Virus record (IMG/VR): IMGVR_UViG_3300043397_000048
Location: 1 to 27,096 of that record
Direction: 5' to 3' (one strand)
Source of the DNA: a virus
DNA: 27,096 bases
The translations under genes and the position numbers were made by a program. This document shows positions 19,830 through 25,413 of this stretch, piece by piece. Positions within the stretch are counted from its first letter, which is position 1, and each line of letters starts with the position of its first letter. The notes below the pieces were generated by a model. That model was not told the origin of the DNA. It did no database searches and saw only the letters and a list, made by a program, of their open reading frames with translations.

Positions 19830-19998
19830 GGGGATGTCATGGTTTCGACAGGGGTAGATAGTAGAGACGGCAACACGGTAGGCGATGACCGTAAATCAAG
19901 CAAATAAAGTAAATGCAAACGACTCTGTCTACGCATTAGCAGCCTAAACGCTGCTTAGGGTTTCGGTGGGTTTCCTCGTAACAGAATTACCCACCACT
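19830..19998 (+). ncRNA. tmRNA coding piece (5' part of mature molecule)
   Basis: It opens with GGGGATG, then the D-arm-like GGTTTCGACAGGG (19841-19853). A hairpin ACGGT (19875-19879)/ACCGT (19888-19892) follows in the place of pseudoknot 1, then the resume region before GCA 19915. The tag stop sits in the loop of AGCAGC (19938-19943)/GCTGCT (19950-19955), as in E. coli. A final stem GGTGGGT (19965-19971)/ACCCACC (19989-19995) probably marks the 3' end. Only one pseudoknot-like element is visible, fewer than in one-piece tmRNA. Confidence 0.92.
19915..19947 (+). other. tmRNA tag reading frame, ANDSVYALAA
   Basis: Resume codon GCA 19915-19917, then codons for NDSVYALAA and TAA at 19945-19947. 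The encoded part of the tag is ten residues long and differs from the E. coli tag ANDENYALAA only at positions 4 and 5. The C-terminal ALAA is the signal read by ClpX and ClpA. The upstream AGTAAAT before GCA matches the conserved frame-setting region. Confidence 0.93.
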
Positions 19999-20017
19999 TT
20001 ATTAACAGGAGAATCAT

Positions 20018-20188
20018 ATGAAGAATATTTTGATCGCATTGATGGTAGCTGCTTTAGCATCACCAGTATTAGCCGTAGAAGCTAAGAAGCCACCAACTAA
20101 AGCTGAAGTTAAAAAGCCAGAAGCAAAGAAGAAGGATCTTGGAGACAAGAAGCCAACTCCAAAGAAGAAAAAATCAGAAGCTAAATAA
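20018..20188 (+). CDS. Small exported Lys/Pro-rich peptide (56 aa)
   Basis: AGGAG at 20007-20011 precedes ATG 20018. A signal peptide (KNILIALMVAALASPVLA, cleavage near residue 19) is followed by a strongly basic, repetitive tail (PPTKAEVKKPEAKKKDLGDK, ending PTPKKKKSEAK). It is probably exported to the periplasm and disordered there. Such peptides could bind the acidic cell envelope or DNA. No family recognised; it follows the tmRNA directly. Confidence 0.65.
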   Translation: MKNILIALMVAALASPVLAVEAKKPPTKAEVKKPEAKKKDLGDKKPTPKKKKSEAK

Positions 20189-20249
20189 TACAGAGGGTTG
20201 GAAGAACCCTAAAACTTCCACTTTACACACAACACAAAAGGAGTACACT

Positions 20250-20528
20250 ATGGCAAACTTAACGCCATTTGAAATCCGTCTTGAACTTCTCAAGATGGCG
20301 AAAGAAATGTTGGAGCAAGACTATTACGGTCTGCGAGAAAAGGTGAGCAACGAGTACGCATCTAAATGCGACTTTGCTAAGGTTAATGGGCAAGCCATTC
20401 CTGAACACCCTGGATTCCCAGCATTCCCAAGCGAAACTGAAGTCATTAAAAAGGCTGCAGAACTAAACAGTTTCGTATCACAAATCCCACAAGCTACACT
20501 AGATAAGGCTAGCAAAAAGTCCACCTGA
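20250..20528 (+). CDS. Conserved phage protein (92 aa)
   Basis: AAAGGAG (20237-20243) before ATG 20250 selects this start. The helix LTPFEIRLELLKMAKEMLEQ opens the protein, then a Pro-rich stretch (PEHPGFPAFPSETEVIKKA) and a C-terminal helix ending DKASKKST. Comparable small proteins occur in T4-like phages of aquatic bacteria, as far as I recall, without a known role. Confidence 0.68.
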   Translation: MANLTPFEIRLELLKMAKEMLEQDYYGLREKVSNEYASKCDFAKVNGQAIPEHPGFPAFPSETEVIKKAAELNSFVSQIPQATLDKASKKST

Positions 20529-20538
20529 TATGGGATCG

Positions 20539-20567
20539 ATCAGAGGGTTCACACACCTTCTGATTTT
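20539..20567 (+). terminator. Probable terminator after the 92-aa gene
   Basis: ATCAGAGG (20539-20546) pairs with CCTTCTGAT (20556-20564) with one bulged T. The second arm runs into TTTT. Confidence 0.7.
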
Positions 20568-20587
20568 AACTAATTAAGGAGATCGTT

Positions 20588-21106
20588 ATGCGAGTATATA
20601 AAAATATATTCCTAATTATCACAGCAATGGTAATAGCTACTATTACTGCAGTTGCTTATACAAATGAATATAAGTTACTAGACGTAAGATATTCAGAATT
20701 AACAAAAGATGCCAAGAGACAAGTAGATTGTTTGGCAGAAAACATTTATCATGAAGCAGGTCACGAACCAAATAATGGTAAAGTCGCTGTTGCGTTGGTA
20801 ACATTGAACAGAGTGCAAGACCCTCGATATCCAAAAGATATTTGCTCTGTAGTGAAACAGAAGGTAAACTATACATGTCAGTTTAGTTGGTTTTGTATGC
20901 CAGTTAAGCTAGATAAAAGTGGTGATAGATATAGAGAAGCGTTGGAAACTGCGATTCATGTCTACGCTAACTATGAGAAGTTAGAAGATTTTACATATGG
21001 TGCATTATTTTATCATGCAGATTACGTAAACCCTAGATGGAAGTTGCAGAAGACGACTGTTATTGGAAGACATATTTTTTACAAAGAAGGCGGTAATCAA
21101 AAATGA
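20588..21106 (+). CDS. SleB/CwlJ-type cell wall hydrolase with signal anchor
   Basis: AAGGAG upstream supports ATG 20588. An N-terminal hydrophobic helix (IFLIITAMVIATITAVAY) looks like a signal anchor, so the enzyme may be exported by Sec. The catalytic domain matches Hydrolase_2: CLAENIYHEAG (with the key Glu), VALVTLNRV, YPKDICSVVKQK, CQFSWFC, and FYHADYVNPRW at the end. SleB-type enzymes cut peptidoglycan. With the GH19 endolysin it gives the phage two wall-degrading activities. It overlaps the ClpP-like gene by 4 bases. Confidence 0.87.
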   Translation: MRVYKNIFLIITAMVIATITAVAYTNEYKLLDVRYSELTKDAKRQVDCLAENIYHEAGHEPNNGKVAVALVTLNRVQDPRYPKDICSVVKQKVNYTCQFSWFCMPVKLDKSGDRYREALETAIHVYANYEKLEDFTYGALFYHADYVNPRWKLQKTTVIGRHIFYKEGGNQK

Positions 21107-21660
21107 TGCAAAAATTAAATTTACAACTGAAAGATGATCAGTCTCAACATTCCTTCTTTTTGATGATGGAAGAAATTTCATTGGCAACATGTAAGAGTGC
21201 CATTGAATGGATCCTAGAAGCAAACTTCTCTGAAGAACGACCTACCATGATGAACTTAGTTGTTTGTAGTCCAGGTGGTGACTTGAATGCAGCGTTTGCT
21301 TTGATTGATACAATGCGAGGATCTGCTATCCCAATTAGAACAATTGGTCTTGGTCAGATTGCATCTGCTGGCTTGTTAATCTTTATTAGTGGTGAGAAGG
21401 GTCAACGTATCTTGACACCAAACACTTCTATTCTTTCTCACCAGTACTCATGGGGTGCATTTGGTAAGGAACACGAATTGTTTGCCACTGTCAAAGAATT
21501 TGACTTGACAACTAAGAAAATGATTGCGCACTATAAGAAGTGTACTGGCTTGAAAGAAGAACAGATTCGTGAAGTTTTGTTACCACCACAAGACGTGTGG
21601 TTGAGTTCGCTTGAAGCTAAAAAATTGGGGCTATGTGACGATGTTAAAGATCTTAAGTAA
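21103..21660 (+). CDS. clpP: ClpP-like serine protease
   Basis: The 185-residue protein has SPGGDLNAAFALIDTM, GLGQIASAGLLIF with the nucleophile serine at 88, and ILSHQYSWGAFG with histidine 113. PPQDVWLSSLEAKKLGLCDD gives aspartate 164. The ClpP triad therefore looks complete and in the normal order. ClpP forms a barrel protease fed by ClpX or ClpA. In phages, ClpP-like proteins may be prohead proteases or may act with host Clp ATPases; the T4-like genome and its distance from head genes make the second more likely (inference). It lies 1.1 kb downstream of the tmRNA. Confidence 0.9.
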   Translation: MMQKLNLQLKDDQSQHSFFLMMEEISLATCKSAIEWILEANFSEERPTMMNLVVCSPGGDLNAAFALIDTMRGSAIPIRTIGLGQIASAGLLIFISGEKGQRILTPNTSILSHQYSWGAFGKEHELFATVKEFDLTTKKMIAHYKKCTGLKEEQIREVLLPPQDVWLSSLEAKKLGLCDDVKDLK

Positions 21661-21829
21661 TTATATTCGTTACTCTGGTGTGTGGGTTACCTTTGGGTTA
21701 AACCCATTACACTGGAGTTTTAAGTTTGAATTCATGCATCCAGATCAATTGAATCCAAAGATGCGTGGAATCTATTTCGTGCTGGCATTTATGTCTGTAC
21801 GTATTGTTATTGATGATGGAACTTGGTAA
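21641..21829 (+). CDS. Conserved small protein (62 aa)
   Basis: ATG 21641 overlaps the end of the ClpP-like gene by 20 bases. The product (SNYIRYSGVWVTFGLNPLHW, a Phe-rich strand, then GIYFVLAFMSVRIVIDDGTW) looks like a small beta protein with one amphipathic helix. The close overlap suggests coupled expression. Function unknown. Confidence 0.6.
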   Translation: MLKILSNYIRYSGVWVTFGLNPLHWSFKFEFMHPDQLNPKMRGIYFVLAFMSVRIVIDDGTW

Positions 21830-21839
21830 GGAGAACTAT

Positions 21840-22061
21840 ATGACTACAGTGAACAATAGAGAAGGTTTGGCATTTATTATTGGTGGCGCATTGGTTGCAG
21901 TTACAGCAATGATTTGCGTCACATTCTTTCAATATAATCAGACACTTGCGGTTAAGTCTAGCGTAGAGTCTGCGATCGTTAAAGGTATTGACCCAATGTC
22001 AGTTCGATGCGCCTATGGTGCCACTGACGTGGTTTGCGTCGCCTACGCATCAAGAAAATAA
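21840..22061 (+). CDS. Single-pass membrane protein (73 aa)
   Basis: AAGGAG (21828-21833) sits upstream of ATG 21840. A transmembrane helix (LAFIIGGALVAVTAMICVTFF) is followed by a soluble tail with two cysteines (VRCAYGATDVVCVAYA) that could form a disulfide if periplasmic. It is the last gene before a hairpin-rich gap. No family recognised. Confidence 0.68.
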   Translation: MTTVNNREGLAFIIGGALVAVTAMICVTFFQYNQTLAVKSSVESAIVKGIDPMSVRCAYGATDVVCVAYASRK

Positions 22062-22083
22062 CCCTTAGACTTGTAGGGTTATT
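22057..22083 (+). terminator. Hairpin at the end of the ClpP-like operon
   Basis: AATAACCCT (22057-22065)/AGGGTTATT (22075-22083) forms a perfect 9-bp stem but lacks a T-run. A second hairpin follows at 22086-22105 (CTCTA/TAGAG core, extended across a bulge). Together they probably terminate or stabilise the transcript. Confidence 0.6.
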
Positions 22084-22116
22084 CTAGCCCTCTACAGTAG
22101 AGGCTTGGTTGGGGTA

Positions 22117-22145
22117 TTTACAAATAATTGCATTTAGCGTATAAT
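22117..22145 (+). promoter_or_regulatory. Promoter P7
   Basis: TTTACA (22117-22122), 17-bp spacer ending TTTAGCG, TATAAT (22140-22145). Leader of about 40 bases with GAGG before ATG 22192. Confidence 0.9.
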
Positions 22146-22191
22146 TCTTATTGTAGGTTGAGTTATTTAACTAAACAATGAGGGTTTTATT

Positions 22192-22752
22192 ATGGCTTCG
22201 AATCATACCAAAAATGCAGCTGAAACTGACTTGGCAACTATCGGATATTTGTGGGATAAACTTTCCCCCAAAACTAGAAATGGTGTTGATGTTGAACAAG
22301 CTAAAGTTCTTGCTAAGCGTGGTTTAATTTCTATATCAAATCTTCTAGAAGAAGTTATTTTAGATAACAATAAAAACTTAGTTAAGTCTAATGCAGATGG
22401 CGAGGATTATACCGATAAGTCTGATGCAAAATATTTAACTGCTCGACCTAGAAGTAATAGCGCCACTAATAAAAATGGAGATCTAGTGATGGTCTCTCGT
22501 GCAGTGTTACCTTCTAAAACTGCTCTTAAAACTAAGAAGGGTGCGTTACGTATATTTGTTACCCAAATTGATCCAGTTAAAAATACAACTAATTATAGAA
22601 TGTTTTTGTTGCCATACCCAAAATGGAAATCTTTAATGACGACTGCTGGTATTGAGATTGCGTTCTCTTGCAAGACTGGAGAATTGACGGCATCTAGCCA
22701 AAAGCGTTGGGGTCAATTTGAAGTTAAGTCTATTAAAGAACTTGCAGCTTGA
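22192..22752 (+). CDS. Hypothetical protein (186 aa)
   Basis: The first gene after P7. The N-terminal part is helical (LATIGYLWDKLSPKTRNGVD, AKVLAKRGLISISNLLEE). After an acidic/Asn-rich linker the C-terminal half is basic and beta-rich (KTALKTKKGALRIFVTQIDP, YRMFLLPYPKWKSLMTT). It resembles a two-domain DNA-associated protein in charge pattern only. Not recognised as a T4 family. Its TGA stop is inside the -35 box of P8. Confidence 0.7.
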   Translation: MASNHTKNAAETDLATIGYLWDKLSPKTRNGVDVEQAKVLAKRGLISISNLLEEVILDNNKNLVKSNADGEDYTDKSDAKYLTARPRSNSATNKNGDLVMVSRAVLPSKTALKTKKGALRIFVTQIDPVKNTTNYRMFLLPYPKWKSLMTTAGIEIAFSCKTGELTASSQKRWGQFEVKSIKELAA

Positions 22753-22777
22753 CATTTAATCAACTTTCTGGTATAAT
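22749..22777 (+). promoter_or_regulatory. Promoter P8, predicted leaderless start
   Basis: TTGACA (22749-22754), 17-bp spacer ending TTTCTGG, TATAAT (22772-22777). The TGA in the -35 box ends the upstream gene and the next ATG begins 7 bases after the -10 box, the same geometry as P6. Confidence 0.92.
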
Positions 22778-22783
22778 TATATT

Positions 22784-23128
22784 ATGATCTATCATATCAC
22801 ACCGAAGAAGACCAAGGCACGTAAGCCCACGGCAAAGCAACGGGAGTTGTCTAAGTCTTGGTCAGATCTTCTCAAGAAGTATGAGCCTAAGAAGCCTTTA
22901 GCTGTTGTTAAGGATGCAGGTTTCACATACTCACTTGGCGCACCTGCTGGTCGGGAGACCCCTAAGTTGCCAAGTCGTCACACATCAGGTGGTTCTACTG
23001 CCCTGAAAGCAAGCCCAGTCTACACTGGCACCAAAGTCAAAGGTATTGGTACGATGCATAAGTCGAATGCAGTACCAGTGTTTTCTGACGAAGAAGCAAT
23101 TGCAATTTCACAAATGAGAAGAGGTTAA
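22784..23128 (+). CDS. Conserved basic phage protein (114 aa), leaderless
   Basis: ATG 22784 coincides with the predicted +1 of P8 and has no SD. The product is basic and flexible at the start (ITPKKTKARKPTAKQREL). It ends with a motif I know from many phages (KVKGIGTMHKSNAVPVFSDE) followed by ISQMRRG. Its function is unknown. It opens the gp33-gp59-gp32 block. Confidence 0.78.
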   Translation: MIYHITPKKTKARKPTAKQRELSKSWSDLLKKYEPKKPLAVVKDAGFTYSLGAPAGRETPKLPSRHTSGGSTALKASPVYTGTKVKGIGTMHKSNAVPVFSDEEAIAISQMRRG

Positions 23129-23134
23129 TTTATT

Positions 23135-23386
23135 ATGCACGCATCATATCAAAAAATTGTTGAAGCGTCTGGAGATCGAGCGCAACTTGAGAAACTCTAC
23201 ATGGAGTTAATTGTCGAGAAGATGAGGCTTGATAAATTCTTCACGATGTTCCTTGATAAATTTGAATCAAAGATGGACTGCGAAGAACCCAATACACCAA
23301 TTTGGAAACTCTACCGTTCTAAACACAAAGAATACGGTGAGATTGAACAAGCTGTAAAAGCAGCAAAATACTACATGAGCAAATAA
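23135..23386 (+). CDS. Helical protein upstream of gp33 (83 aa)
   Basis: The product is almost all helical (YMELIVEKMRLDKFFTMFLD) with PNTPIWKLYRSKHKEYGE and ends AKYYMSK. A small protein of this kind recurs just before gp33 in related phages, as far as I recall, with no known role. Its stop overlaps the gp33 start (TAATG). There is no strong SD before ATG 23135. Confidence 0.72.
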   Translation: MHASYQKIVEASGDRAQLEKLYMELIVEKMRLDKFFTMFLDKFESKMDCEEPNTPIWKLYRSKHKEYGEIEQAVKAAKYYMSK

Positions 23387-23604
23387 TGTTTAAAAGCGCA
23401 AACGAATTTTCACTACATATTGAACAGATCGTAAAAGATAAAAAATTATCTTATATGGATGCTGTCCTTGATTATTGTAAAGAGAACTATCTTGAACCCG
23501 ACGATGTTGCCAAGTTAATTAACAAAGCACTCAAAGGTAAGATTGAACTCGATATGCAAGAACTTAATTACTTACCTAAAACGGCAAAGCTGGAAGATTT
23601 TTGA
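23386..23604 (+). CDS. 33: Late transcription coactivator, gp33-like
   Basis: The 72-residue product (LSYMDAVLDYCKENYLEPDD, VAKLINKALKGKIELDMQEL, NYLPKTAKLEDF) matches the short gp33 proteins of T4-like phages in pattern and sits directly before gp59. In T4, gp33 links RNA polymerase and gp55 to the sliding clamp on late promoters; the clamp-binding tail is expected at the C-terminus. It is shorter than T4 gp33 (112 aa). The overlap with both neighbours supports co-translation. Confidence 0.8.
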   Translation: MFKSANEFSLHIEQIVKDKKLSYMDAVLDYCKENYLEPDDVAKLINKALKGKIELDMQELNYLPKTAKLEDF

Positions 23605-24218
23605 TGGATGGTTTTAAAGCATACAAATATTACATGGCTGTGAAGCTGCATTTTACAAAAGATAATTTTGATGTGTTTAAAAATCGTGGTAATATCAAAG
23701 GCACTCGTGAAGCATTTAATGCAAGAAACGATCGGTATGCCTTTGAGAAGTTGGCACGAAAGTTTCCAGTGGATAAAGACTTGATTCAGTTCTACGTTGC
23801 AAATTTTGCATATGGTAATGAATCAGCTGTATATGCCTCTGAAGAAGCTGATACATATTTACTTGAGTGGAATAAACGTAAGCAGTCAATTACCAAGATT
23901 TTCTCTGATGATTGTAACCGTATCCTTATGGATGCTTACAAGAATAAGATTAAAGAAGATGGTATATTTGACTTGACAAATAAGTCATATTCAAGTATAC
24001 TTAAATTATTCCTCGGTAAGCAGATAAGTCTTGAAACTGTTAGGATTCTTGACGACTTTCGCCCGATGGTTGCATCGTGGAAAGAAAATACGTCTATGTT
24101 ATTGTTATGGGAAAACGAGATTCGCAGGATTGAAAAATCCCAAGGTTTCGTTAAGTATGATACCGATAAGGTAGCGAAAGTTTTTAATTCATTTATGGAA
24201 GAAGTTAAAGAGTTGTAA
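23604..24218 (+). CDS. 59: DNA helicase loader, gp59-like
   Basis: The start is ATG 23604 (TGATG overlap with gp33). The 204-residue product begins DGFKAYKYYMAVKLHFTKDN and continues VFKNRGNIKGTREAFNARND and ARKFPVDKDLIQFYVANFAY. This matches the N-terminal domain of T4 gp59, which loads gp41 helicase onto gp32-coated DNA at forks. The C-terminal half is all helical, as expected. Its position next to gp32 and gp33 repeats T4 order. Confidence 0.92.
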   Translation: MDGFKAYKYYMAVKLHFTKDNFDVFKNRGNIKGTREAFNARNDRYAFEKLARKFPVDKDLIQFYVANFAYGNESAVYASEEADTYLLEWNKRKQSITKIFSDDCNRILMDAYKNKIKEDGIFDLTNKSYSSILKLFLGKQISLETVRILDDFRPMVASWKENTSMLLLWENEIRRIEKSQGFVKYDTDKVAKVFNSFMEEVKEL

Positions 24219-24219
24219 T

Positions 24220-24423
24220 ATGGGTAAGACATATACACAATCGAAGCGATTCGATGACGAAGTTTCTGGTCAGCGTTCTGGAAAACATAGTAAACATGCC
24301 AACGGTAAAAAAACTGGCGGTATGAAAACGCTAAATAGTTATGTTGAAGAAGATTATGAAGATCCTTTCGAGGATGATCTTGAAATTCATGATGAAGTTT
24401 TTATACAACATACAAAATCTTAA
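24220..24423 (+). CDS. Small bipolar-charge protein (67 aa)
   Basis: It starts one base after the gp59 stop. The first 35 residues are basic (QRSGKHSKHANGKKTGGMK) and the rest is acidic (EEDYEDPFEDDLEIHDE), a pattern of disordered proteins that touch nucleic acid or its binding proteins. It lies between gp59 and gp32. Not recognised. Confidence 0.65.
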   Translation: MGKTYTQSKRFDDEVSGQRSGKHSKHANGKKTGGMKTLNSYVEEDYEDPFEDDLEIHDEVFIQHTKS

Positions 24424-24449
24424 TACATTTAATACAAAGGAAATACGAT

Positions 24450-25367
24450 ATGGATATTCAATCACTACGCAAAATGCGCAACTCTGACTTTGGTGCTATT
24501 TCAAACGCATTCGAAAAAGTCGCAAATCCCCAATCTGAATCTAAGTCTTACAACGACGATCGCTTTTGGCGTCTCGAAGGTGACAAGGCAGGTAATGGCA
24601 CAGCCACAATTCGTTTTCTACCACGTGTAGAAGGTGATGAGTTGCCATGGGTTCGTTTGTTCTCGCATGGTTTCCAAGGTCCAACTGGTAAGTGGTATAT
24701 CGAGAATAGTTTGACTACTCTCGGTGAAAACGATCCTGTTGGTGAATTGAACACCAAACTTTGGAACTCTGGTTCTGAAGCGAACAAAGAGATTGCACGT
24801 AAGCAAAAGCGTAAGTTGGGTTTCACTGCCAACATTTATGTTGTGTCTGACCCTAAGCATCCAGAAAACGAAGGCAAGGTATTCTTGTTTAAGTTTGGTA
24901 AGAAAATCTTTGATAAAATCATGGATAAGGCTCGCCCAACTTTCGAAGACGAGAAGCCAGTCAACGTGTTTGACTTCTGGGAAGGTGCGAACTTTAAACT
25001 TCGCATGCGCAAGAAAGATGGTTTCACCAACTATGATGAATCTTCTTTCAGCGATCCAGCTCCAATCGCTCAGAATGACGAAGACATTCTAGCCATCGCA
25101 AATGCTCAACACAAGTTGTCTGAGTTTACCGATCGCAAGAACTTCAAGTCTTATGATGAGTTGAAGAAGAAACTTGAAGAAGTTTTGTCTGGTGATTCAT
25201 ACTCAGCTCCGTCTGCTGCTCAAATGGCAGAAGAAGATCGTCCTGTTGCTGCTGCTCCAGCATTTACTGCTAAAGCTGCTCCATCGGCAGGTGCTTCTAA
25301 GCCAGCGCCAGCTGATGATGACGATGATGTTATGTCTTACTTCGAGAAGATTGCTCGAGACGAATAA
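24450..25367 (+). CDS. 32: Single-stranded DNA-binding protein, gp32-like
   Basis: AAAGGAAA precedes ATG 24450. The 305-residue product has a basic N-terminal region for cooperativity (SLRKMRNSDFGAISNAFEK), an OB-fold core (DRFWRLEGDKAGNGTATIRF, ELPWVRLFSHGFQGPTGKWY, FTANIYVVSDPKHPENEGKV), a Pro/Ala linker and an acidic C-terminal tail (DDDDDVMSYFEKIARDE). Unlike T4 gp32 it contains no cysteine, so the zinc site of the T4 protein is absent. It coats single-stranded DNA at the fork and recruits gp59. A terminator follows. Confidence 0.94.
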   Translation: MDIQSLRKMRNSDFGAISNAFEKVANPQSESKSYNDDRFWRLEGDKAGNGTATIRFLPRVEGDELPWVRLFSHGFQGPTGKWYIENSLTTLGENDPVGELNTKLWNSGSEANKEIARKQKRKLGFTANIYVVSDPKHPENEGKVFLFKFGKKIFDKIMDKARPTFEDEKPVNVFDFWEGANFKLRMRKKDGFTNYDESSFSDPAPIAQNDEDILAIANAQHKLSEFTDRKNFKSYDELKKKLEEVLSGDSYSAPSAAQMAEEDRPVAAAPAFTAKAAPSAGASKPAPADDDDDVMSYFEKIARDE

Positions 25368-25387
25368 ACTCTCTTTAAGAAAGTTTT

Positions 25388-25411
25388 AAGCCACCCTTGC
25401 GGTGGCTTTTT
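25388..25411 (+). terminator. Rho-independent terminator after gp32
   Basis: AAGCCACC (25388-25395)/GGTGGCTT (25401-25408) with a 5-base loop, then TTTTT. It lies between convergent genes. The reverse-strand U-run is weak, so it mainly stops the gp32 transcript. Confidence 0.92.
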
Positions 25412-25413
25412 CA

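Larger units (their letters stand above)
19699..19998 (+). ncRNA. ssrA: Circularly permuted two-piece tmRNA gene (precursor)
   Basis: In gene order the tRNA-like 3' end (T arm, acceptor strand, CCA) comes before the 5' part with the tag reading frame, the reverse of one-piece ssrA. Acceptor strands GGGGATG (19830-19836) and CATCTCC (19751-19757) pair over 7 bp with a G-U at the third pair, the alanine identity signal. Tag GCA...TAA encodes ANDSVYALAA. Maturation would remove 19762-19829 and leave two RNAs held by base pairing. tmRNA with SmpB rescues stalled ribosomes and tags the product for proteolysis; no smpB was seen, so host SmpB is assumed. The outer ends are estimates. Confidence 0.93.
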
